64,000 nt of DNA from Tricholoma matsutake (taxonomy: Eukaryota; Basidiomycota; Agaricomycetes; Agaricales; Tricholomataceae). The position numbers were made by a program, and so were the translations under genes. Position 1 is the stretch's first letter. Every line of letters begins with the position of its first letter. The notes beneath the pieces are model-generated. The model had not been told where the DNA came from. It saw only the letters and a program-made list of their open reading frames with translations, and did not search any database. Positions 1-10,454 of this stretch are shown here, in pieces. The stretch covers positions 7,626,001 to 7,690,000 of the forward strand of contig AP026543.1 of NCBI GenBank assembly GCA_026075535.2. The letters are read 5' to 3'.

Positions 1-349
1 TGATCATGATTGGTGGATTGATTTGGAACATGGTCTGATCTGGCAGCAACAAGTGCAGCCCAATGTTCCTGCCGTGCCTCCTTGATCTGAGCAGTGCTTT
101 CCAGAGAGTCATGCATGGCAGCAGCAGTTCTGGTAACTGCAGGGCCACCATTAAGATTCTTCTCAGTGGGTATCATCATGCAGGTTGATTGACATATTGA
201 CTGGGCTGGTGGTGGTAGCGGCGGGGCTGTGTTATGAGAATGCGCATCAGGGACAACAGAATTGTGAACAGACTCATCATCAACATCATTTGGTAAAATA
301 GGGCCCAGGAAGGGGTCGGCTCCCAACAGAGTCTATATTTTCCTGTAGC
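1..349 (-). pseudogene. Copia A integrase-RT linker fragment
   Basis: This stretch aligns with 28160-28490 of copia B (linker between integrase and RT, rich in Ser, Thr and His) and is contiguous with 1467 onward once the hAT-like insertion is removed. No intact reading frame remains. It runs off the left edge. Confidence 0.6.
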
Positions 350-564
350 TAGGGCATGACATGGGTAACCCCCCAGTATATTTTGTGGTACCCGCACCTG
401 TACCCATCAACACCATACCCCTACGGTTAAGGGTGTGGTATTACTGTGGGTTTCAGTGGGTTACCCATCGTTATTCACGGGTTTTGACATGAATATGTAT
501 TTTAATAATATAATTACACTAGATTAAACTAATATATCGAACAAGAAACCCCCCCCACTCACGT

Positions 565-860
565 TTGAAGCTGTTTGCAGCAAGAGGGGGGGTGGTGGCC
601 ATAGTCGCCCAGAACGAAACTCATTGCTCCCTGTTTCCACCCCACGAGCAGTTGCTCGTGGCAGTGGTTGGGGGTGCTGTTGTGGTGGTCCTCAGGTCTG
701 CTGCTGCTTGTTGTTGTTGTCCCACCTGTGATCCACCCCACGAGCAGTTGCTCGTGAGGCTGGGGGCAGGGTGTGTCATTTCTTGTTCATCACTGCTCCC
801 ATCCCTGTTATCCACCTTGCGAGCAGAGGCTTGCAACAGTGGTGGGGCGGTGCTGTCGAC
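565..860. repeat. GT-rich low-complexity block with two identical palindromes
   Basis: Inside hAT-like element 1. The palindrome CACGAGCAGTTGCTCGTG (8-bp arms, 2-nt spacer) occurs at 643-660 and again at 739-756; a third decayed half is near 818-830. Open frames across this block in several phases reflect composition, not a gene. Confidence 0.6.
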
Positions 861-874
861 AGTGTCATCTTGTT

Positions 875-1309
875 GTTATAGCACCATTAGAATCTAAAAG
901 TCGAATAAAAACATTAGTTAGTTAGGAAAAAACAAGAACGAAAGACAGAGAAAAATACCTAGGGCCCAAACGACGATAGATGTCGTTTGGGCCAGTTATA
1001 GCACCATTAGAACCTAAAAGTTGAATAAAAACATTAGTTAGTTAGGAAAAAAGAAGAACAAAAGATAGAAAAAAATACCTAGGGCCCAAACGACGATAGA
1101 CATTGTTTGGACCCATTATAGCACCATTAGAACCTAAAAGTTGAATAAAAACATCAGTTAGTTAGGAAAAAACAAGAACAAAAGATAGAAAAAAAATACC
1201 TAGGGCCCAAACGACAATAGACGTTGTTTGGGCTGGTTATAGCACCATTAGAACCTAAAAGTTGAATAAAAACATTAGTTAGTTAGAAAAAAACAAGAAC
1301 GAAAGATAC
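875..1309. repeat. 120-bp tandem repeat with a conserved hairpin, 3.6 copies
   Basis: Units start at 875, 995, 1115 and 1236, each opening (G/A)TTATAGCACCATTAGAA. Each full unit ends in an inverted repeat; in the first it is perfect, GCCCAAACGAC - 7 nt loop - GTCGTTTGGGC (965-993). The second unit has lost several pairs; the third keeps the stem with one G-T pair. The array lies wholly inside hAT-like element 1. Confidence 0.9.
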
Positions 1310-1458
1310 CCACATCATACCCATAACACCATGGAAATGGGTATGGTATTGCCCAGGTATGGCAACTTCTGACCCATACCCATAATCGTGCATACCCATA
1401 ACCGTGCATACCCATAACCATATTATCACGGGTTTACCCATACCCATGTCATGCCTTA

Positions 1459-2746
1459 CCTGTAGCGTGGTGGGTGGGGGCGGTAAATGGCCATCATGGC
1501 TTTCAAGGAATCTGACATGATATGAGCTATGGAGCTTATGCATGGCGCAGTCATAACATTGGTATAACTTAGATTTGAGGTCATAACCTACCAAGACACA
1601 TTCAATTGAGCACTCATAAATCTTGGGATTATCCTTCTTGGGGATAAGTACAAATGCCCTGCATCCAATTTTGCAAAGGTAAGAGTAGTCAGGTTTTCTC
1701 TTGTACCATAATTCCCAAGGTGTTAGGCCTGCAAGGGAACATGTTGTAGTCTTTGCATGTAAATGAGCAGCCATGAGGTAGAATTCATCCCACAGATAAG
1801 AGTGCAGTCCTGCATAAATTTGCATTGTGCATGCTTTAGCCATTAGTGTTCTATGCATTCGCTCAACATGGCCTATATGTGCAGAAGTGTAAGGAGCTGT
1901 GAAGCATTGATCAGTACCCTAGTCTTCAACCAGCTCTCCATTTCAAGTGATTTAAGTTCACCATTATTGGTGATATAGGTTCTGACCTTGAGTCCAGTTT
2001 CGTTCTCCCGACTACTATATCCATGATATAATGGTTGCCTGCTCGCGATGCCACAGCATGCGGCCCAGATAGGTCCACCCACACCTTTTCCAGTTTCCTT
2101 GTCACTTTATGACCCAGTCCTTCCTGACATTTCTTGGGAACTGGTGTTTTTGTCTGCTTGCCAAGAACACATGAATCACATTTAGGCAATTTTGGGAAAG
2201 AGGCAAGCAGTGCACCAGTGAGAGCACCCTTCTTGGCCATATCCCAGAGAGCCTGGTAGTTTGCGTGACCCAGATGGTGATGCCAAGTTTTGAGAGTAGG
2301 GGACTTGTGAACTGTGAGCACATGATCGACCTTGGCTGATGGAACATTAAGCGTGTAGAGTTTCCTGGAGAGGCAAGTGCCACGAGCAATGAAAGTGCTG
2401 GAGGATTTGTCAGTGACCCAACAGGCATCAGCATCAAAATGAGTGACAGCATTAGAGTCATCTGCAAGTGTGCCCACCAATATTAACCAAACTGCTGAGT
2501 TTGGGATGTAGAGAGCATTACATAAGACAATTGATGTGCCCTGGGCTATTCTTAGTTGTATATCTCTGACACCGATGGCGGCAATAGATGAACTGCCAAT
2601 GCCTTTGACAGAACGAGGTGGAATGGGGCACAGGCTAAGAAAATCAGATCTGTCTGGGGATATATGGACTGTTGCCCCAGAGTCAATGATAAAGGGGAGA
2701 TCATCGAAGGTAATACATGAGCATTGAGTCTGGTTAAGGGGCTCCA
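1459..2746 (-). pseudogene. Copia A protease and integrase, broken
   Basis: Continues copia A after the LARD insertion. In order on the minus strand: aspartic protease with the motif IIDSGATVHISP (about 2660-2700), the GAG-pre-integrase zinc region with HHHLGHANY (about 2260-2290) and CDSCVLG, the start of the integrase core with KVWVDLSGPHAV (about 2060), and the integrase C-terminus with LWDEFYLMAAHLHAKT and TPWELWYKRKPD (1640-1810). Part of the catalytic core is missing or out of frame between 1860 and 2060. The protease keeps the catalytic DSG, unlike copia B, where it reads DLG. Confidence 0.85.
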
Positions 2747-2938
2747 TGTAAGAGTGTCTCTTACATCAGCAAGTCTTATCACATGCCATTGCAGTTATCA
2801 CATGTTATTCCTGTAGTATATAGTCTATACTTTGAGTACTTGTACTGTAGCTTAGTTTCCTCCCCCGAAATATACTAAGTTCCTAACATGTTTCTGTTCC
2901 TCTGAGTCTCAAGTGTTGGAAGCTCTGGCTTCCTTCCA
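2747..2938. repeat. LTR of the LARD (left copy, 192 bp)
   Basis: Begins TGTAAGAG and ends CTTCCTTCCA. The first 19 bases form a hairpin: TGTAAGAG - TGT - CTCTTACA. Confidence 0.9.
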
Positions 2939-4820
2939 CTTTTTTTTGTTATGAACTTACTATCGACACTCTACTCTCTCACACATGTTCTTTTCCTGAA
3001 ACCATGCTGACCCTGAAATTACCACGACAGTCAATCTTTTGCACACTGACACTGTCGGTTAACTACAACACAACACCTACACCCTCTGGCTTGCTCTCTG
3101 CCTCGTCTAGCTCCTGCTCTGTTAATTCAACATTCAACCTCCCCTGGACCCGTTGGAACTTGGACCCCTCTCTCGTTTTTTACTTCCTAAAACTTCTTCA
3201 GTGCTGTGCGTCGTGGATTTCTTGTTTCCACCTCACTGGTCTCGTTTATGCTCTGCCTGCCTGATCTTGACCCCACTTCTCTCACATCCCCTCCCAGTCG
3301 CATCATTCAGCTTTGCATGCCTTGCAACAACCCTGGTTTCCACCCCATCTGTCCCATCCTGCCCCCGCCCCTCTCCTGACTCATCTATCTCGCCAGCACT
3401 ATCAGTAGTGAACTTGCAAGAGACTGCGCCAACCCTTGCAAGTTGAATGGCCCCACGAGATGCAGATCATTGCCACCATTTCCACAATGCCTCTTCCAGT
3501 TCGGCACTGTATGGCGTCATTTGATACCTTTAGCACCAAACCTGCCATTAAGACTCTGTCTCACTGCCACCCATGTCTCAACAACAACCCTGAACGTTGG
3601 TGTGCCACCCTGCAAATGGAGCCGCCTGACAAAGAAGACTCAAACTCACGGAAAAATGCACGAACGGCGCTCTGCATCAATTTTAGTATGCAAACTACTA
3701 CAAGGACTACAGAAGCGACTACCCAGACCAAGAACAACCCCACTTCCATTGTTACCAACCCCCCCCCCTCCCTGCCAACACTCTGACATCACCACCATCA
3801 ATGTCAGCACAGCCTCCATCAGCCACGTTGACAATGCCATCAACGACGCCAACGTCGTTGTCAACCACCACCACCACCCCTTCCCTTGCCCCAAACCAGT
3901 CCCAAAAACCTTGAAAATGATGCCACACATGGCCGACTCCACTCACAGCCCCACAGCTGAGTTCCCAGCCCCCCCTGTCGCACCCTGAGCCTCCCACTGC
4001 CAGTACCACGTCGTCATCGGCAATGGCAACAACACCAGCTGCAGCCACCCCAGAAACAATGGCTTGGGACCCCTCTGGCGCCCGGACCACCTCTAGCACC
4101 TTAGAGACAGGTACCTAGACAATCGACAGCCCACAGCTACAGTCTGCAACCCTGCAAACAGAACCATGTGATGACGACCAGCTGTGCTCATCAGAACATG
4201 CCCTGTACTCGATGGAACCACCCCACCAGCCTCGCCTCCAGGAAGCCTACAACAGCACCACTCACCCCAGCTCAATCCTCAGCCCCCTGTGCTGCACCCA
4301 GGACCACCCCGTCTCACCGCCACATCATCGTCGACACCCCCGTTCACTGCCAACCCCATCCCAGCCACCCAGCTTGCCCCAGACCCCCCCGTAAATGCAC
4401 CATTTGGGCATTGTCTGTGTGGTACACCCCTGCCACGTCACTGATGATGCCGTCGACAACTGTCAACACCCCCTCTTCATTGCCTGTGCCTCATTGGCTT
4501 TCTATGCACCCCTGCTCAGCTCAGACCCCCACCGTCTTGCATCACCAAGGATGCCATTGGCCCCCCTCACTCCCTGTTCACCTCCCCATCTCATGCCCCA
4601 GCCCCCATTCCATCGCCAAGGAGCCTTTGTACATGCCCCCAAGCCTCTCTTTTTCACTGTCATTGCCCTCCACTCACACCCAACACCCGTTGTTCAGAAA
4701 TGTGGCCTTATAACACACCCCAACCCCATTTTTCGCCATCAACACCTTCCCCTCAAACGCAACAGTCATTTTTTCAACACCGGTCTCCATCCTTGCAACA
4801 CCTGTCCCCGTCCTTATGAC

Positions 4821-4933
4821 GTCCTCATCAACACCTGTCAATGTCCTCGTCAACACCTGTCAATATCCTCGTCGACATCCTTGTCAACACCTGTCCCTGT
4901 CCTTGTCAACACCAGTCCTCATCAACGCCTGCC
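4821..4933. repeat. 22-bp minisatellite inside the LARD
   Basis: About five degenerate copies of a unit like GTCCTCGTCAACACCTGTCA. It lies in the C-rich interior of the LARD. Confidence 0.7.
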
Positions 4934-5063
4934 ATGTTCAATGCCTACTTTCATCATCAGTCCACTACCAGGCAACTCAATGTTTTTACCAACGTGTAAA
5001 GTGTGCCTTTGACTTGTTGATACAAGCCCCCCCCCCAGTCATTTTTTTTGGAGTATGAGAGAG

Positions 5064-5255
5064 TGTAAGAGTGTCTCTTACATCAGCAAGTCTTATCACA
5101 TGCCATTGCAGTTATCACATGTTATTCCTGTAGTATATAGTCTATACTTTGAGTACTTGTACTGTAGCTTAGTTTCCTCCCCCGAAATATACTAAGTTCC
5201 TAACATGTTTCTGTTCCTCTGAGTCTTGAGTGTTGGAAGCTCTGGCTTCCTTCCA
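5064..5255. repeat. LTR of the LARD (right copy, 192 bp)
   Basis: Same sequence as 2747-2938 apart from a CA/TG difference. Directly preceded by a purine-rich stretch (GGAGTATGAGAGAG, 5050-5063), which could be a weak polypurine tract and would put the element on plus. Confidence 0.9.
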
Positions 5256-5260
5256 CTCCA

Positions 5261-6365
5261 CAGCAAGAGCAATGTCATCGAGGGGTAAAGTATGGTGCTT
5301 CCAGTCAACAGTGGTAGTAGGGTCCTCCTCAACAGCAAGCCATCCCTCATACTCTATGATGTCAGGGGAGTCGACAGGTAAAGGGTCGTGAGCAAGTCCT
5401 GCAAATTCCAGTGCAGGCAGGGTTGATGCCTCAGAGTCGATCATGACAGTGAATGCTCGACCATTAATATCCTTCACAGTGACAGGAACCTTGGAGGTAC
5501 TAGTGGGCAGTGGTTTCTTCTTGTGAGCTGCCCTGCAAGCAGTGATCGATTCCTCCAGTGACTTCCCAGCCATACCACTGCCAGGTTTAATGCAGTACTG
5601 CTTCATGTGCCCCTGCTTCCCGCAGTTTGTGTTGGTACAAGTTGGTGCATTAGGGAACCTGGAAGGCTTGGGCTGTGCCACAAGAGCGATGTGGGTTTTA
5701 GAATCATTGCGGTGATCATTCTTAAGTAGGGATTGCTCATTCTCCAGGAATAACCAGATATCCTTAGAACCGTATGGAGCTTCAATAGAGGAAGCAGCAA
5801 TGTCTCAAGAAATAATGGAGTGGGCATGGGGAAAATTGTCACTAAGGGAATTGAGTAGAGCAATGCAGCAGAGGAGGTCGGCTTTTATGTCACCCATGGC
5901 AAAGGCACATTCTATTAATGTGCAAATTTTTTCTGCTGTCTCAGGGAGTGGTGTGTCCTTTGTGTATTGTATGGAGAGCACTTGTTGCAGAAGCTGAACC
6001 TGGCGTACTGGCCCTTCCTTCTGATGGCAGTCCTGAAGGATTTTCCAATTGACCTCAGGGCTCCTCTTCATGTCCAGGAATTGTTGTTCAGAGGAAGAAA
6101 CACTGGATGCAATAAAAGCATATGCAAGGTGGGAATTTGCCCTCTAGTTGACAAGCACACAGAGCTCGGTAGGGGTGGGCTCAGGTATATCACCCATAAC
6201 ATACCTGTAAAGGCCATTTAGAGATAAAGCAATAATGATTTCCTCACACCATTCTTTGTAATTTGATTTGAGTTTGTCGAGCTTCTCCCCAGTATATTGT
6301 ACAGAAAGTTTGATAAGAGAAATGGATGGGGGGTCAATAGTATCAGTACCCATGGTAGGAAACAA
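5261..6365 (-). pseudogene. Copia A gag (capsid/nucleocapsid), broken
   Basis: Gag of copia A, which would form the particle shell and bind the RNA. It reads from about 6365 in pieces: a start with SLIKLSVQYTGEKLDKL, a middle with NWKILQDCHQKEGPVRQVQ and AFAMGDIKADLLCCIALL, and a zinc knuckle at 5590-5640 of the form CX4CX4HX4C. Matching blocks occur in the same order in copia B (30163-30930). Frame changes and stops separate the pieces. The coding sequence is cut by the LARD at 5255/5261 and resumes at 2746 with the protease. Confidence 0.8.
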
Positions 6366-6562
6366 TGGTTAGTGGACAATGAATTGTCAAAGGGAGAATA
6401 TGGAAACACAATGGTAGATGAGCAGGGTTTGTGAAAGACAAAGGGCTGATCCAAGATGAAAGTGATCAGGGAAACAGATCAAAAAGATATGACGTGGTGG
6501 AATGTTGAGTGGCTAGGATACTTTCTTCCATTGTTTAAAAATGATGGGAGTGGCCCATAACC

Positions 6563-6913
6563 TGTAAAAAGTGGATCCTAGTACAATCAAGATTGTGCTC
6601 AGTCTCTGTATAAGTGACTTTTATTAATGTGTACTGTACCTAGTACAATCAAGATCATGCTGTAGGTACAGTAAGTATGGATCGATAAACAAGTAATTAA
6701 TGAAGCTCACCTCAGTCTCTGTATAAGTGACTGAGGTGGTAAAGTAACTACCAAACATATATATATGTATTCTGTGTAACAAAGGATGGGTATGAATAAA
6801 AATGAGACAAGGGGGAACTTTGTCATGGATTGACCCCGCATATCAAAGGGAATGCTAAAAATAGCACACACATCAAACACATCAAAAGCAAGACTCACGG
6901 TGCAATCTCAACA
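6563..6913 (-). repeat. 5' LTR of copia A (351 bp)
   Basis: On the minus strand it begins TGTTGAGATTGCACC and ends TTTTTACA, so it has the TG...CA ends of an LTR. It aligns along its length with the copia B LTRs at 20123 and 31553. It holds two copies of the CTCAGTC...GACTGAG stem-loop motif shared by this LTR family (one decayed) and a TATATATAT stretch near 6758-6768. Confidence 0.88.
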
Positions 6914-7464
6914 GGCTGGAGCTTGTGGGTGGTGTGCAGGGGTAGCAAGAAGAGAATTATATTGTGTTTCTTTGTGAGTTGAAGGAGCTTGTATGCCTGG
7001 TGGGATCCATGGCCATCATAGATAAGGAGAATAGGTTTACCAGATACATTTTGTGCCTCAGCTTGGGGGATAAAATTATCTTTGAACCATTCAAAGCAAT
7101 AGAAGTCACTTGTCCACCCATTGTCAGAAAGTCTGATGCTATAACCAGGTAAGCTTAGGGTTAATGAGCAATCCTGAACTTGAAACATACAATATCTTTG
7201 GATCAACCTCAAACCATGCTCATACATACTGTTGTTTTCCCTCAAAGATAATTCCAGGGGCAATATATCCTCCATCTGCTGTGACACATTCCACAATTGT
7301 GACAAGCTCCAGATTGGCACTATGAAGTTTGTATTTTGGGTGCTTGCTACAGGGAACAAAGTATATCTGTACCTCAGCCTTGTGACCACCTCCATGTTGG
7401 ACACCCTTCTCATTCATATTATAGATATTCTCTGGGGGTATATCATACTTCTTGATGATGGCTT
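6914..7464 (-). pseudogene. pogo/Tigger-type DDE transposase, C-terminal half
   Basis: DDE_1-family (pogo/Tigger, CENP-B-like) transposase read on minus from 7464. It opens with EAIIKKYDIPPENIYNMNEKG (7405-7460), then VECVTADGGYIAPGIIF with the first catalytic D, NGWTSDFYCFEWF, LLIYDGHGSH with the second D, and FLLPLHTTHKLQPVE, which stops at the LTR of copia A. There is a frame change around 7200-7230. The upstream half is not next to it: at 7465 the sequence switches to copia gag on the other strand. The matching N-terminal half is at 19230-19756 plus 32337-32350, so the gene was cut by an inversion. Confidence 0.85.
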
Positions 7465-7893
7465 CAAGTCATTATCCGCCACAGTCCTTGCCATGACTGC
7501 TACTAGCACCTTGACATTTCAACATGTCAAGGACTCCATTGTTGCTGAAGCCTCTAGGCGCACAGCAGTTGGAAAGCCCACCAGCCCACCTCAGGCCAAT
7601 AAGCTTTCTGCTGTCAAGTGCAAGGGCAACAACCCTAAGTGGCAGCCCAAAGAAGGGCAAAACAACAATGGAGAGTCGTCCCGAAAGCGTGGATGACACG
7701 GGGACAGAAAGACTAAGGAGGATAAGCCCAAAGAGAAGCATACCCACCTTGCCTCCAGTGCCTTTACCACCATAAATGGTAATGGCACCATCATACCACC
7801 GATGCCGCTCATTCAGCGCATTGAACAGCGTGACCACACTCCCACAAGGGACCCTCGCTGCTGACTGCCTGCACAAGCATATATGGGTGCGGC
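7465..7893 (+). pseudogene. Copia C2 gag, C-terminal fragment
   Basis: Encodes SLSATVL...LTFQHVKDSIVAEASRR and KWQPKEGQNNNGESSRKRG, matching gag of C1 (14501-15322 on minus). Unlike C1 it keeps an extra A near 7660 (GGGCAAAACAAC), so gag and the following region stay in one frame. It is cut at 7893 by hAT-like element 2. Confidence 0.82.
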
Positions 7894-9205
7894 TAGTGTT
7901 TAAAAGTCCAGTCTGGTCCGGTTTTTTTGACGACAACAGGGGCAACCGTGGACCGGACCGGTTGCTTACATGCTCAACATCAAAGCAACTGAGGACCGGA
8001 CTGGTGTAAACCAGTCCTACTCGGTTGCCTCACGGTTGCCAAACCAGTTTAAAACTGGTCCATACTTAGACTGGTCCTGACCAGTTCACAACCGGTCAGG
8101 ACCGACTATTTGTACACTAATATACATGTCTCGAAGTAATATATTTTGAAAACTAGTAGTAGTAATATAAGTAAACACTACAGACAAAACCATAAATGAA
8201 TGGCTAGACCATGTGGCTAGTGCTTTGGGGGGTGTATCTATATCATATATGTAGTGTCTAATCCAAGTTTAATGAAAGGATACATTGAACCATTATTGAA
8301 TTACAGTTCTACAGAGTTTTCAGAGGAATGAGGAGGAAGGGCTGCTTACCATAGATGAATGGTTGTACCGTTTGACTAGTGCTTTAGGGAGCACATATAT
8401 ATAATATATATTGTATTTAATCCAAGTTTACGAAAGGATCGGTTGAGCCGTTATTGAGTTACAGTGCTACGGAGTTTCCAGAGGAATGAGGAGGAAGGGT
8501 TGCTTACCATAAATGAATGACTGTACCGTTCAACTAGTGCTTTGGAGAGCATATATATATGCTATATATAGTGTCTAATCCAGCTTTACAAAAGGATGCA
8601 TTCAGTCATTATTGAATTATAGTCCGACGGAGTTTTGAGAGGAATAAGGAGGAAGGGTTGCTTACCATAGATGAATGGTTGCATCGTTTGACTAGTGCTT
8701 TTGGGAGCATATATATATAATATATATGGTACTTAATCCAAGTTTACGAGAGGATCGGTTAAGCCGTTATTGAATTACAGTGCTATGGAGTTCTCAGAGG
8801 AATGAGGAGGAAGGGTGTTTACCATGAATGAACCACTGCACCATTGAACTAGTGCATTTGGGTGAATGTAGATATACTCTATACAGTGTGGAATCCTGGT
8901 TTATGGACATAGCTGTTAAGGCATTACAATCCTACAATAACTTATTTAGTCAGTGCTAGCACACAGATTACTTGTATCACATGTAATCAATTGATCACTT
9001 GCCTTAGCAACACATCAAATTATGATCAAAGACCGGTTGGAACCGGTCTTTACCCAGTCCATAATTATTTGAAAAACTATGCAACCGGCAACTGGACCGG
9101 ACCACAACCGCTGCTGCAGAACCTGCAAGACAGACTGGACCACGGTTGGGTCCAGTTCGGTTGCTGGTTTTTTTTTGGTCCATGCAACCGGACTTTCAAA
9201 CACTA
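7894..9205. mobile_element. hAT-like non-autonomous element 2 (8-bp duplication)
   Basis: Ends TAGTGTTTAAAAGTCC (7894) and GGACTTTCAAACACTA (9190-9205) are inverted copies with one mismatch, flanked by GGTGCGGC on both sides (7886-7893, 9206-9213). Subterminal parts are rich in ACCGGTT/GGTCC motifs. No transposase reading frame. The core is the satellite-like array at 8192-8950. Same family as element 3 (19757-32328), which has nearly the same ends. Confidence 0.88.
8192..8950. repeat. 158-bp tandem repeat, about 4.7 copies, dimeric higher-order pattern
   Basis: Units start at 8192, 8351, 8509, 8667 and 8824, each opening ATA(A/G)ATGAATG and ending GAGGAAGGG(T/C)TGCTTACC. Units 2 and 4 share variants (GATCGGTTGAGCC-like), while units 1 and 3 share others (GTGTCTAATCCA), so the array looks like an AB dimer repeated. 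The fifth unit is diverged and incomplete. It lies entirely within hAT-like element 2. Confidence 0.88.
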
Positions 9206-10148
9206 GGTGCGGCCTCTACCTCTCATTCAGTTTATGCCAAATATCAGCAAGCTCGAGACACCCTCGAGCAAATGCAACTTCCATGCAGTGCGAAAGATCT
9301 GTGACCACTGGAAGAGCACCTGACAGTGCGAGAAGGTTGTTATGTGTGCAAATGGAAATTGTAAGAAAGGTGCTGACTGGATCATGGATTCAGGCACATC
9401 AAAGCACTTCACTGGTGAAATGAAAGATTTCGCTTCTTATGAGCCTTTACCGAGAAAGGACTCTACCTTGGTTCTATAGGTACTACTCATATAGTAGGAA
9501 AAGGAGCAGTCTTCATTAGACATCAGGTAGTATGTCATGGGAAGTCAGAGACACATGAAACACGATTATACCCCATCTACTACATACCTGACTGTAATAC
9601 TTGACTACTGTCAATGGGCATCTTTTTACAAGATGGAGGTGATGTGCGTGGTTCCTCCGCACACATTTCATTTTTGAGAAAGGAAACCCAATAATGGATT
9701 GTGTCCCTCTTAGGAGACGCAACACGATCTATTGGGCTCAGACTCATATATTGAGCACCAAGAGGATCAAGGTTGCGACCATGTATGTTGCTGACTACTT
9801 GACTTGGCATAGGCAACTTGGACACCCATCCAAAGAGGTGCTAGGGAAAATGCCTAACAGCACCATAAAATTCCCAAGTAATTTAATTATTCCTAAAGAC
9901 AAAATTATATGTCCAGGGTGTGCTGAAGGGAAAATGACATCAAAATCTTTTCCCGAATCAAATTCATGCGCAGAGAAATCCTTTGAATTAATACATTCCG
10001 ATCTAAAGGAACTCCCAGTACTATCGTACCACAAACATAAATACTTTATTGTATTTCTGGATGACAAAATGTCACATATCTGGGTTCAGTGCCTTACAAA
10101 GAAGTCTGATGCTGCTGCAGCAATTAGACAATTTCAGGCAATGGCTTT
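9206..10148 (+). pseudogene. Copia C2 pol, N-terminal part (protease to integrase core)
   Basis: After the hAT element the copia continues with a short zinc-type motif, then the protease region with DSGTSKHFTGEMKDF (about 9383-9430, in a shifted frame), GAG-pre-integrase DYLTWHRQLGHPSKEVLGKM (9790-9855), and the integrase core with IHSDLKELPVLSYHKHKY. Relative to C1 about 280 bp between the gag end and the protease are missing. At 10148, inside the integrase core, copia C1 interrupts; the frame resumes at 15830. Confidence 0.82.
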
Positions 10149-10422
10149 TGTTGGAGCAGACTATATACGCTGCACAGTGGAAGAGACAACACGTTCCTTA
10201 CAACCTACCTGGGGTTTACTTAGACTTACAGCTAGGGTTAGCAGAGGTAAGAACACTGTATTCCTACTACGGTACAGGTTCTCCTTATATACATAATAAT
10301 AAGGACGTCACATGACTCAGGAATGTGTTTACCACATGTATGCGCAGTAAGCGCAGTAACATGCGTATGCTGCATGTATTGCCTCATGTATATAGCATGC
10401 ATCACTGGGATTAATTTCAACA
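10149..10422 (-). repeat. 3' LTR of copia C1 (274 bp)
   Basis: On minus begins TGTTGAAATTAATCCC and ends GCTCCAACA. Compared with the C2 LTRs, the downstream half is shared but most of the upstream half (U3) is a different sequence, with GCGCAGTAAGCGCAG motifs. Confidence 0.93.
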
Positions 10423-10454
10423 CCCCCCCTCAAACTGTACAGCACTCTAAGCAG

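Larger units (their letters stand above)
350..1458. mobile_element. hAT-like non-autonomous element 1 (8-bp duplication)
   Basis: Ends are TAGGGCATGACATGGGTA at 350 and its inverted form, ending GTCATGCCTTA, at 1458 (one mismatch in 18). Both sides are flanked by the 8-bp duplication CCTGTAGC (342-349 and 1459-1466). An 8-bp duplication and short TA(G/A)GG-type ends are the hallmarks of hAT transposons. Subterminal regions (360-490, 1303-1445) are full of GGGTA/TACCC motifs, as often seen where hAT transposase binds. No transposase is present. The core carries the tandem hairpin repeat at 875-1309. It interrupts copia A. Confidence 0.85.
2747..5255. mobile_element. LARD-type non-coding LTR retrotransposon
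   Basis: Two 192-bp LTRs (2747-2938 and 5064-5255), differing only at about two adjacent positions near 2910 and 5227, flank 2125 bp. The whole is bordered by the 5-bp duplication CTCCA (2742-2746, 5256-5260), and it splits copia A between gag and protease. The interior is C-rich on plus and gives Pro/Thr/Ser-rich frames (3004-3988, 4168-5012), but no gag zinc knuckle, protease, RT or integrase motif is seen. It must have moved with enzymes from another element. Near-identical LTRs mean a recent insertion. Neither a copia-type primer site nor a clear purine tract is visible, so transcription direction is uncertain. Confidence 0.85.
1..6913 (-). mobile_element. Copia element A (Ty1/copia LTR retrotransposon, left part outside window)
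   Basis: Minus-strand copia element. Its 5' LTR is 6563-6913, followed on the minus strand by a primer-binding site GGTTATGGGCCA (6551-6562), gag (about 5261-6365), then protease and integrase (1459-2746), and the integrase-RT linker (1-349). RT, RNase H and the 3' LTR must lie left of the window. Two later insertions break it: a LARD at 2747-5255 (duplication CTCCA) and a hAT-like element at 350-1458 (duplication CCTGTAGC). The element itself sits inside the C-terminal half of a pogo-type transposase gene, which it cuts off at 6914. Protein parts resemble copia B (20123-31893) closely enough to call them one family. Stops and frameshifts make it inactive. Confidence 0.9.

Noticed and set aside
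875..1309. Regular repeat resembling a CRISPR array
   Set aside because: Units are contiguous 120-bp copies without unique spacers, inside a eukaryotic transposon.
3004..5012. Several overlapping open frames on plus in the LARD interior
   Set aside because: They exist in more than one phase at once, are Pro/Thr/Ser-rich from C-rich composition, and show no domain.
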